A stretch of DNA of 64,000 nucleotides, from NCBI RefSeq assembly GCF_963082655.1, contig NC_081556.1:158272328-158336327 (forward strand), given 5' to 3'. Positions 13,301 to 25,300 of this stretch are shown here, piece after piece; positions within the stretch are counted from its first letter, which is position 1, and every line of letters begins with the position of its first letter. The notes beneath the pieces were generated by a model. The model ran no database searches and was not told where the DNA came from. It saw only the letters and a program-made list of their open reading frames with translations. The translations under genes were made by a program, and so were the position numbers. Source of the DNA: Stomoxys calcitrans (taxonomy: Eukaryota > Arthropoda > Insecta > Diptera > Muscidae).

Positions 13301-16300
13301 TAGTAAGTCTATTCATGATGAAATGTCAAAGCATACTGAGCATCTTTCTCTTTGACACCATGTCTGAAATCCCACGTGATCTGTCAAATACTAATGCATG
13401 AAAATCCTAACCTCAAAAAAATCACCCTTTATAAATCGGACGAACATATATATGGGAGCTATATCCAAATTTAAATCGATTTCTATGAAATTCAGCCGTA
13501 ATGTAAGGAGTCATAAGAAAATCCTTCCTGCCAAATTTCGTGAGAATCGGCAACAAATTACCATTTTCATTGCAGTATTACTGCAAATCGGACGAACATA
13601 TATATATGAGCTATATCCAAATCTGATACGATTTTTTCCAATTTCAATAAGCTTCGTCTCTAGGCCGAAAAACATGCCCATACCAAATTGGAAGACGCTC
13701 GGATGAAAATTGCGACCTGTAGTGAGTACACAAGTTAGCATGGACAGACAGACGGACGGGCAGACATAGCTAAATCGAATCAGAAAGTGATTCTGAGTCG
13801 ACCGGTATGCTTATCGATGGGTCTATCTCTCTTCCTTCTAGGTGTTACAAACTAAGACGCTCCGATGAAAATTGCGACCTGTAGTTTGTACATAAATTGA
13901 CATGGACAGACGGACAGACAGACGGACATGGCTAAATCGAATCAGAAAGTGATTCTGAGTCGATCGGTATGCTTATCAATGGGTCTATCTCTCTTCCTTT
14001 TAGGTGTTACAAACTAATTCACTAAGCTATAATACCCTGTGCCACAGTAGTGGTGTAGGGTATAAAAGAAATCATAGAACAATTAGGAAAATTTTTTTTT
14101 TAATCTACTATAATAAATTTTTTCAATACATGTACTGTGAAATTCAATGATTTGAACTAAAGTCTATAAGTATAAATCTCACGATTTAAAGTCAAAGGCT
14201 TTCTAAGAATTGTCGCGTTACAATAGCCTTGCTCAAATGTATTTGATTTGAAAAAGACAAAATGATGACAATGTGACAATTATTTGTAGTCAGAACTATA
14301 AGTGGTAATTGGTCGTTTAAATGGTTAGCTTAGATTAAATATAAAAATATTTACAATGAAAAAATGTTTGTCCTAATTTTAAAGTTTCAATCCAAAGATA
14401 CAAAAACTTAATTTAAAGATGATAAATTTTCCAACTTTTTAACGAAACATTTCCTTTGATATTAAAGATTTCTTATTTTAAATGGTACGTTAATACAATA
14501 GATCCTAACTTTACGTTTTGTTATTGAAAGCAAAAATCTAAAATGATGGTCAAAATATCGTCAGAAGTAAGACTTTGAGACACGACAACAGTGTACCTTA
14601 ATGAAGGACGTAAAATAGCCTTACAAATAGGAGCGTACGAGGGTTGCCTTTTCTATTTCGGGATTGGACAACCCTTGTGTTGCAATCTTCCAACTGACAG
14701 CTCCATCGCAAAGCTTGACATTTTTGCGGTACGTATATACTCAACATGTTTAGACATATATACTCAACATGTTTAGACATATGTATATAACTTAAAAGAT
14801 TAAACTCTCGCAAAAAATGGAAATAAATCGTGAACATTTTCGTGCGACTATTTTTTAAAATTTTCGACGTGGATTAGTTCACAACAGTGCATCGATGAAC
14901 TTAATCAAATTTTTGGCTACAAAGCTCCATCAACGACCAGTGTTTATCGATTGTATGCTGAATTCAACCGAGCTCGTAGTTCACTCCAAGACGTGTTTAT
15001 TGGGTTGCCTAAAAAGTAATTGCGGATTTTTTGAAAGAAAGTAAATGCATTTTTAATAAAGCTTAGAATAAACTTTAATCAAATATATAATTGCCATTTT
15101 GTTCGATAACCTTTCGCCATCTTCCTGGCAAATTTAGTATTCCACGCTCATAGAACTTTGGCCTTTATCTGCAAAAAACTGAACCAAGTGCGATCTCATC
15201 ATTGCCGAAAGTTTTACCATTTAAGGAGTTCTGCAAAGATCGAAATAAATGGTAGTCTGATGGTGCAATGTCAGGGCTATATGGTGGATGCATCAAAAGT
15301 TCCCAGCCAAGCTCACTCAGTTTTTGGCGAGTGACCAAAGATGTGTGCGGTCTAGCGTTGTCCTGGTGGAATATGACACCTTTACGATTGACCAATTCTG
15401 GTCCTTTCTCCTTGATGGCTGTATTCAATTTGTCCAATTGTTGACAGTAAACATCCGAATTAATCGTTTGCTTCCTTGGAAGCAGCTCAAAATATACCAC
15501 ACCCTTCCAATCCCACCAAACGGCAGCATAACCTTCTTTTGGTGGATATCAGCCTTTGAAGTGGTTTGAGCTGGTTTACCATGCTTGGACCATGGATTTG
15601 GAGATACCTCTATTAGAGTGGTAAAAGTTCTACGACAATTGGTTCAAACGCATCCAAGAGTGTATAGATCTCAAGGGGGAATATTTTGAAAAACTATAAA
15701 GCGATTTTCTATGATTAACATTGTGATCTCTTATCCCGAAATATAAAAGGCAACCCTCGTATTTAAATCTGCTGAAATTTTGAATGGATGGTCGTGTCCG
15801 TTAGTAAATAAGAACTTAAATTTAAAGATAATAACTTAATTTCAAAGTTTTGGTCATTTGGATCGTCTTCTTGCCGAAATCCCACAAATAAAGAAAAATC
15901 TTAAATTTTGGGCCTACATTTTTTCTGTGTTCATAACAAACTTTTGCAGGCCATCCAAAATCCAAAGTAAGGTATACGGGAGTCCCTAAAAACCTCTATC
16001 AGACATATATATACACTGATCAGAGTTTTATAAGACTCAATTGAAAGGTATTTGTTAGAATATATCCAATAAAAATTGGGAAAATTAGAAAATTTATCCA
16101 AGCAATTATGGTAAATTAAGCTGCCGATTGTTAATGATAAAGTTTGTCTGTTATTAATTTGTCTTTTAGGCCCAGACGAAACAGCTTGATCCTCGAATTT
16201 TACATTAAAAAATATTTAGATATTTGACACCACATTTGGTACTGGAAAAACGAGATCGTCAAAATTTTGGCATTTTGGAACAAGATTTCCCTCACTTAAA

Positions 16301-19300
16301 GATTTCAAGTTATAGCTCTGTGATATGGGGCCTGCTTTTTTATGCCAGGTTCAAACGACCTGTTTTATATTTGTAATACGTTTTGAAAAAAATACCTTAG
16401 AGAACATTGAGGCCAATCGAGACAATATGCCATGCACATGAAAATGATTTTAGAAGTTAGATATAAAAAATTTACATAAAATATTAGTCCAGGGTAGTAT
16501 CAATGGGAATCTAATAATTTCGGATTTCAGCTTTTATGCAATACCAGCTGGATCGGGCCCACTCCGCTGCGGGTTCTTTCACTAATAATTTTTAATTGAG
16601 CCCCATATTTCCATCGTCCGTAAATTTGTTTAGTTTGCGGATCGTTTGGGGGTGGGATGGCCGGCTAGATATTGCTTCCCGTGTTTAGATAAAAAAAATT
16701 CGCTCTCTTCTTTAGGTTATAATTTTTTGGTTTGTTCGGCTCGAGGTCATGAAAACAATTGTTAAAAAACTGATGTTGTTGTTTTTGAAAATTGTTTTAT
16801 TATTCTCCAATCCAATATTTCGAAAACCACCGATTTTCTTCCTCAGGGAATTTCATTTATTCTTAACAATATCAAACGACTTTCTTCTCACAATGTAAAA
16901 CTTATACATAAGTCATTTGATATTTGATATCACCAAATTCTATAGCCTTTAGCTATTTATTATCTACTCCTTAATACCTTTCACTTGAGTCCCATATTGT
17001 CATTATCGTCCAATATGCCCCTAGTTATCAGGGTCCAATTTTTAATACCAACTTTGCACTCTTCTCTCGAATACCTTTCATTTATGTGCCATATTGTCCC
17101 GATCAGTCTACTTTTATTTTTTGGTGGTTCTTTTGGAGTAGGGGAAGGGTCTGCACCCTTCCGATATCTACAAATTGTATAGGATATTATTCCTTCCATA
17201 CCAACCTCCACAATCTGTGAAAAATTCCAAGAAAAAAAGTTCTGGCATTTTCGAACAAACAGAAAAATATTTATCACTTAATACACATATTGTCATGATC
17301 GGTCAGTTATCCTATTTGGAGTAGATTTGCGGGTAGAACGACACTTATATAGCTTGACACCAATTTTAATTTCATATTCGTAATCTAATACCAAGTACCT
17401 TTCATTTGAACCCCAAATTATTCCCATTTTGGAAGAGGCTTTGGAGGTCCATTACTTGATTTTTAATGCCATGCTCATATCTACTCCCAAATACTTTTCA
17501 TTTGAATCTCATATTGGTATGATGGTCCAATATGCCTATTTGGAGCGGTGTTGGGCTGAAGGGGACCACCTAGGTACTTGTACCCAATATTTTAATATTG
17601 TATTCGTACTCTATTTCTGAATACCTCTTATTTGAGTCCTAATTGCCCCAACCGGTCCATTTTGATTTTGGGTGGTTCTTCTTTGGCCGTTTTGTGCTCG
17701 GGCCAGCGCCCTATGTACTTAAAATCAATTGTTAAATCGCTTTCGTATTCTACTCCCAAATACCAGTTTGTTCCGATCGATTTTGTGTGGTGCTGTTGGG
17801 GTAAGAGGAGGTGGGCCCGCCCCACTTCCGATATCAAAAAATATATAGCCTATTGCTCCTTTCAGACCATATATACCCATAAACATTAGTCTGTTGATAA
17901 CCGCAAACAATGTCTGCTGATATTAAATTAACAATGTTGGACTTTGAATAAATCCATATAAAAATTTTGAACTTCGATATAGTAGCAACAACATTGGCAT
18001 TTTTGCTCGTTAATTTTTTGTTCAAAAGCCTATATTAAAATGTAGTAGTTATTTTGTCTGCTGTTATTTAAATTCGATCAAAACTCAGCAATTTGTTGAA
18101 AATTTGAAAACATTTTAAGATATTTATATACTTGTAAAATTGAAAAATAAGATGAAATATAACAATTTTTGAAATATCTGCGACATTTTTGAGCTTTTTT
18201 TAACTTTTAAAATTTTGAAAAGAGCAGAAAAAGTTTGCGGTTTTAGCAAGAAATTACTACTGTCCCATTTTCAGCAGACTGTCTGCTGTTTAAGCAAACA
18301 TTTGCGCAGTTTCAACTAACAAATTTCTATGAGTGTAGATTGGTCTGGAAGGAAGCAAATTGGTTCAGCTCGTTCCGTATATTGTATACGATGATTCGTT
18401 CCATCTTTTTTATTAATAAGCAAGCGCAGCGAAGCTGGCCGGTTGAGGTAATTTGATCTTTAAATAGCCGTCATATAGACCGTAGACCTAAATATTTCGT
18501 TCCGTGATCCGTTTTAGAGACACATCCGCTTAATTTATATACAAATGCAATTTTTCTTAGGAATATCCCGTAAATAAACTGTGGTGAAGAATTTTTTCCA
18601 AACCAATAAATTCTGGCTGACCGACACCTCTTGATAGAAAAGTTTGACATGGTTGAAGTTTCCACAGATGTCGACTTCATTGAAAGGGGATGACCAGCGC
18701 TGTTAAATTGTTCTTTGTGCTAATCTACGATAATATGGGACATGCTACTCTAATCATATGCGCCGCGATGGCTTCTAAAACAATATTTAGCTCCCACACA
18801 ATACCACCATCATAAAACGGGGTGTTCTATAGCAGCTTCACATTTTTTCGTAGGCTGAACCGATTTTACAGCAATCATAAAATGTGAAATATGCCCTTGA
18901 CCCCCGTAAAAATATGGTACTTATTTGTTTTTTTAACGCTGCACAGTGGGCCAAATGGCAAAAAAATTGGAAATAAGTCTACAACTTTTTATCTGTTGAT
19001 TTTAGCCATACAAAATGTTCTAGACATTTGTAGAGGAGGACATAGGCTTTCAGAAAAGTGCTGTTGTTGGTCCATATCTTTAATACAGGGTGAGCTACAG
19101 GGTGTCAAAGTTGACCACTTTTGACTTCTCCAAGCTTCTGGGGGCCATAACTTTTGATCTACTCAACCGATTTACATGATTTAGGACTCTAGAGAAAGAG
19201 CTTGACAAGATCTAAAAAACTTATGCATAAAGTACCATGCCATCGTGTACTGTTAAGGAGTTATGAATTGTTTAATTTTAAAATATGAAAATTTGGCCTT

Positions 19301-22300
19301 GGTTTTTTTCAGTGTTTTTTAAATAACTCCGTCAATTTTAAAGCTATAAACTTCATACTTCACACAAATTATGCCAGCATATGTGTGCATAAAATACAAA
19401 AGGAATCACGTGAATATCTTTGGCGGTTTAAAAATGGCATCGTTTTCAATATGAAAAATATTTTTTTTGTCAAAAAATTGCAAAATTTTTCAAAAAAGAT
19501 ACTCCCATTTCCTTTAAGTTTTCGCAAACTTTGGCCATCAAAGCATTATCATTTCTTTCCATTTTCACAAAGTCGAGGTATTAAGAAAAGTTTTAAGTGC
19601 TAATTTGGCTAATTTCGATATCAAACAACACCGTTATCTTAAGACCAAAATGGCCAATTTTTTTACTAAACTTCAAAAGTTTCTCACTGGAAAAAAAGTT
19701 CCACGGGGATTTTTTCGCTTTTTTTGAACTTAAATGAAAGCTTAAAATGTTCCCAACATTTTAAGGTATGTCTCGCCATATCCTAGCCATAAATGAGATC
19801 GTAGCGATCAAAATACTGAAAAAAGTCAATTTTCAAGTAGTGCTATATTCATTGCTAAAAAACAAGTATTACGTCACATTTTATTGCAAAGATGTTAAAT
19901 AAACTTTTATTTGGTAACACTTCTTCTACAAAACACAAAAAGAATCATGGAAATATCTCTATTCTATTCCATTTTATGGAACCGGCAATAAAAAAGTCAA
20001 TTTTTCAAAAAAGTCGAATTTCCCAAATTTTGTTTTTGTTGTCCTAATTGCACATGACACACTATAGCCATATTTACGCAACATACCTTATCGTAAAGGA
20101 AATTTTCATACCTTTCCAACGATGTATAAAACATTTCTCAACTCGGATTCTATCTACTCTAAAATTCATTTACACTTCATTAAACTCTATATAAAAATGT
20201 CTATTTGTGAAATGGAACCTTATATGGGGCCTACACTAAAACATTGATAGATTTGCCCAGGGTTTACAATACAAATGTGTTAGAATAAAAAAAGGTCTCC
20301 TGCCAAAGTTTAAAAAAATTGGAATAAAAATATGTGTTTTAGAGCGAAAACACTTCGCATCGGCGTGCGTTTGTATAGTACCTACATCTATTTTTAATGT
20401 AAGCTGATGATTTTTGAATAAAAAGTAACCTAGAAATATACCTGCATATATATATATATTTGTGTTAAGATTTGATGCAGACAAATGTTACCTGTTTCGC
20501 TATGTCGAATTCCCAGGAAATCCACCGTATCAATGAATGTGAAAAAACCTACCCATAAAAAATTCATTGTCATTTTTTTTAACCAAATTCGAGTCCAGGT
20601 AAATAATTATAGAAGAGTAAGTAAAAAGAGGCACTTTGGACCCCTTTTTACGATTGCGTCTGATACCTGAAATGGGTCATTAATTGTGAATATATTGCAT
20701 AAATATTTGAACAAAATCCAAATTTTCTTCATTATATTTTGTAGAGGCGTAAAGGACATTTATAAGTTATGGAAGTCATACTGAAGTATTCCACTCTTTC
20801 GAAAATTGTATGGGACATCAAAAATGATTCCAAATCATACACGGAGTCATTTAAGGAACTTGTTTACACTTTGGACCACATATATGGAATAAGGCTAAAT
20901 AAAGACGCTTTAGACAAACTTGAAAAATTCTACAAATCATTTGAGAGAAGGTTGCCAGAATGTTCATTCGCAAAAATCAAGTTTTTCAAAATGTATGAGA
21001 AGTGGCTGAAATCGGATCTACTTATTGAAATTAAACCGCTGATTCCCGGCCGGCCTAGCAAAGCATACGACGAAGTTACGGAGAAAACCAAAAAGAAAAA
21101 ACAAGAGGAACTATTGGCGGCACATCCGCCAAATTTAATAAAAGATACGTTCAAAACAGCATTGTTAAAAACACAACCAAAAAATGTTGGACGAATTGTC
21201 GATGTTTTACCATTAGCATCTCCGAAAAGGGTAAAGAGAATGGTAGAAAGTATTCCAACTCCAAAATCGACTACAGAATTCACGGAGGAAGATGCACTGG
21301 CCCTGATTTTGAACCTAGGCCTCTCAAGAAACAAATACTCAACAATGAGGAAGGCTCTTCGTGAAAAAGGATGGGGTTGTTTACCCTCAAAACATAAATT
21401 GTACAACACCAGGACGAAAATGGTGCCATCAAATATATACGTGGACGAATTAAAAGCAAGAGTGAAACTTGCTGATCTTGTTGAAAATACAGCTGTTAGA
21501 ATTATTTCTAATTTTACTGAAGAACAGTTGAACACATGTAATAATTCCGAAGTGGTTTTGATCAGCAAATGGGGTTGTGATGGATCATCTGGATTTTCCG
21601 AATATAAGCAACAAACAGAAATAGATACCAACTTCGCATCAATTTTCATGGCATCATTAGTACCATTGAGAATGAGATTGTACAAGGACCAATCTTCATC
21701 ATCGAAAGAAAATGCATTTCAAGATATATGGATAAATAGAACACCTGGGTCAAAATATTTATGTCGCCCAATTCGGTTTGAGTATACAAAGGAAGACCGG
21801 AACACAACACGATCTTTGGTGAACGAAATAAAGGAAGAAATTGCTGCATTACCCATGATTGTTATAAACCAATTGGGAAGAAATATAAAAGTTTCGTTTC
21901 AACTACAACTCACTATGATCGATGGAAAGGTGGCAAACGCATTAACTGGCGTTATGTCCAATTGGAGATGCAATATTTGTGGCAAGAAGAATGGGCAATT
22001 CGAGGACAAGTCTGATGAAAATTTAGTAAACGAAAATGCGCTCAATTTCGGTATTTCGCCCCTGCACTGTAGAATTCGATTCATGGAGTATTGTTTGCAT
22101 TTATCGTATGACCTTAAATATCGGACTAGCCCTGGAAACCGCGATGTCTCTGCTAGAAACAACCAAGATCTTCACAAAATGAGGCAGGAAGAGAAGAATC
22201 GAATCCAGTTGGAGTTTAAACAAAAGGGACTTATAATAGATAAACCTCTTTACGGATACGGAAGCACAAATGATGGCAACTCGGCAAGGCGGTTTTTTGA

Positions 22301-25300
22301 GGACCCCGTATCGACATCTAAAATAACCGGTCTTGATGAACACTTGCTAAGACGATTCAAAGTGATTTTGGCTGTAATCAATAGCAAAAAGATGATAAAT
22401 TCAACCAAATTTGAAGCTTATAGTAATGACACAAAAAACATTTTATCTGATTTATATTCGTGGAAAGCTTTAACACCGACAGTACATAAAGTCTTACATC
22501 ATGGCAAGGAAATTGTGGAATACAACATACTTCCGTTAGGAGAACTTACAGAAGAAGCTCAGGAATCCCGTAATAGAGATGTTAAACAGTTCCGGCTTTT
22601 CAATACCCGAAAGAGCACCAAATTTAACCAAAATTATGATTTACTTCAATATTTATTGTTATCGTCTGATCCGGTACTATACAGCATCAGAACTAAATGG
22701 CTACCAAAAATATGTGACGATATAGATAAGGACGATCCCGATGCCATTCAAATTAAAGAGCTTTTAAATTTTGATACCTTAGATTATTTGGTAGAGAATA
22801 AAATCAAATAATACAAAACTAAAATGCTTTTTTATTTTGGGAGTAGCTAATATACATATAAACGCACGCCGATGCGAAGTGTTTTCGCTCTAAAACACAT
22901 ATTTTTATTCCAATTTTTTTAAACTTTGGCAGGAGACCTTTTTTTATTCTAACACATTTGTATTGTAAACCCTGGGCAAATCTATCAATGTTTTAGTGTA
23001 GGCCCCATATAAGGTTCCATTTCACAAATAGACATTTTTATATAGAGTTTAATGAAGTGTAAATGAATTTTAGAGTAGATAGAATCCGAGTTGAGAAATG
23101 TTTTATACATCGTTGGAAAGGTATGAAAATTTCCTTTACGATAAGGTATGTTGCGTAAATATGGCTATAGTGTGTCATGTGCAATTAGGACAACAAAAAC
23201 AAAATTTGGGAAATTCGACTTTTTTGAAAAATTGACTTTTTTATTGCCGGTTCCATAAAATGGAATAGAATAGAGATATTTCCATGATTCTTTTTGTGTT
23301 TTGTAGAAGAAGTGTTACCAAATAAAAGTTTATTTAACATCTTTGCAATAAAATGTGACGTAATACTTGTTTTTTAGCAATGAATATAGCACTACTTGAA
23401 AATTGACTTTTTTCAGTATTTTGATCGCTACGATCTCATTTATGGCTAGGATATGGCGAGACATACCTTAAAATGTTGGGAACATTTTAAGCTTTCATTT
23501 AAGTTCAAAAAAAGCGAAAAAATCCCCGTGGAACTTTTTTTCCAGTGAGAAACTTTTGAAGTTTAGTAAAAAAATTGGCCATTTTGGTCTTAAGATAACG
23601 GTGTTGTTTGATATCGAAATTAGCCAAATTAGCACTTAAAACTTTTCTTAATACCTCGACTTTGTGAAAATGGAAAGAAATGATAATGCTTTGATGGCCA
23701 AAGTTTGCGAAAACTTAAAGGAAATGGGAGTATCTTTTTTGAAAAATTTTGCAATTTTTTGACAAAAAAAATATTTTTCATATTGAAAACGATGCCATTT
23801 TTAAACCGCCAAAGATATTCACGTGATTCCTTTTGTATTTTATGCACACATATGCTGGCATAATTTGTGTGAAGTATGAAGTTTATAGCTTTAAAATTGA
23901 CGGAGTTATTTAAAAAACACTGAAAAAAACCAAGGCCAAATTTTCATATTTTAAAATTAAACAATTCATAACTCCTTAACAGTACACGATGGCATGGTAC
24001 TTTATGCATAAGTTTTTTAGATCTTGTCAAGCTCTTTCTCTAGAGTCCTAAATCATGTAAATCGGTTGAGTAGATCAAAAGTTATGGCCCCCAGAAGCTT
24101 GGAGAAGTCAAAAGTGGTCAACTTTGACACCCTGTAGCTCACCCTGTATTAAAGATATGGACCAACAACAGCACTTTTCTGAAAGCCTATGTCCTCCTCT
24201 ACAAATGTCTAGAACATTTTGTATGGCTAAAATCAACAGATAAAAAGTTGTAGACTTATTTCCAATTTTTTTGCCATTTGGCCCACTGTGCGCTGCGTAT
24301 TTGAACCATATGGGTGATAGGGGAATATTGTAGGTGTCAATTGAAAGATAGCCGGACTAGGTTCGGCCGGGCTGAATTTTATATACCCTCCACCATGGAT
24401 CGCTTTTGTCAAGTCAAGAATTGCAATGCAATTCGAACTATATCAGGTTATGAAGCGATTCGGGCCATATTTGGCTGGAGTGTTGGGGACTATAGTAGAT
24501 ATCATTGTGCAAAGTTTCAACCAAATTGGATAAGAATTGATATGTACATATTTGATATGTATTTAATAGGTTATAAAAACAGTGACTGTGTAAAATTTCA
24601 GCCAAATCAGTTTAAAATTACTCCCTATAGAAACTTAAGAACAATACACTAATTCAGTCGTAGGAAAAATTAATGTGCAAAATTTCAGCCAAATCGTATG
24701 GAAATTGTGACCTCTACAGGCTCAATAAGTATAATCGGGAGACCGGTTTATATGGGAGCTATACCAAAACATGGGCCGATATAGCCCATTTACAATCCCA
24801 ACCTGCCTTTACTAACAGGGAGTATTTGTGCAACATTTCAAGCACCTAGCTTTACATAAATTAGCGTGCTTTCTACAGACGGGCAGACGGACAGGGCTAG
24901 ATCGACTTAAAATGTCATGGCCATTAAGGATATAAACATAAACTTTATGGGGTCGATGTGGTACAAACAGAATGAAGATGTTAGTATACCCCAACCTAAG
25001 TTGGAGGGAATAATAAGCAAATATCCAAATTTAGAGACGGCAGACTGTTTAACCCCTCAAAAGCCCCCAGCGGATATGTAGGCCAATCGTGATATTTTGG
25101 GATGCAAGAGAAAAGTGTTTGAGATTAGAGAAGCAATTCGGCAATCAAATTTGTCCGACCCCGATTAGGATAATACGGCACTCAAATCAAGGAAATTTAT
25201 AACTTCATTGCAGGTCCCACATATTCCTACGAAGGCGTGTAGGCCGGTCGTTGGGGTCAAAGATCCGAGAGTCTTTTTAAAATATTGTATGCCATATAAG

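Larger units (their letters stand above)
18942..24290 (+). mobile_element. Transib-class DNA transposon, apparently intact, with 1431-bp inverted repeats
   Basis: The element is 5349 bp: a left repeat (18942-20372), a 2487-bp core with one transposase ORF, and a right repeat (22860-24290). The termini start CACAGTGGGCCAAATGG on both sides, and the element is bounded by CGCTG duplications. It sits inside the first intron of protease gene 1, in the opposite orientation to that gene. No second ORF comparable to RAG2 is present, so it is a plain Transib rather than a ProtoRAG-type element. The long inverted repeats are atypical for the superfamily. Confidence 0.92.

Noticed and set aside
19385..19603. 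72-codon ORF present in both Transib arms as a possible conserved gene
   Set aside because: The identity follows from the arms being copies. The peptide is Lys/Phe-rich from AT-rich DNA, with no domain.
20373..20768. Possible RAG2-like or accessory ORF in the Transib core
   Set aside because: Only a 61-codon ORF without kelch-like repeats is present, and the space before and after the transposase is too small for a second protein.
20930..21685. 251-codon minus-strand ORF inside the Transib core
   Set aside because: It is exactly antisense to the transposase and its composition mirrors the codon bias of that gene; no motif of its own.
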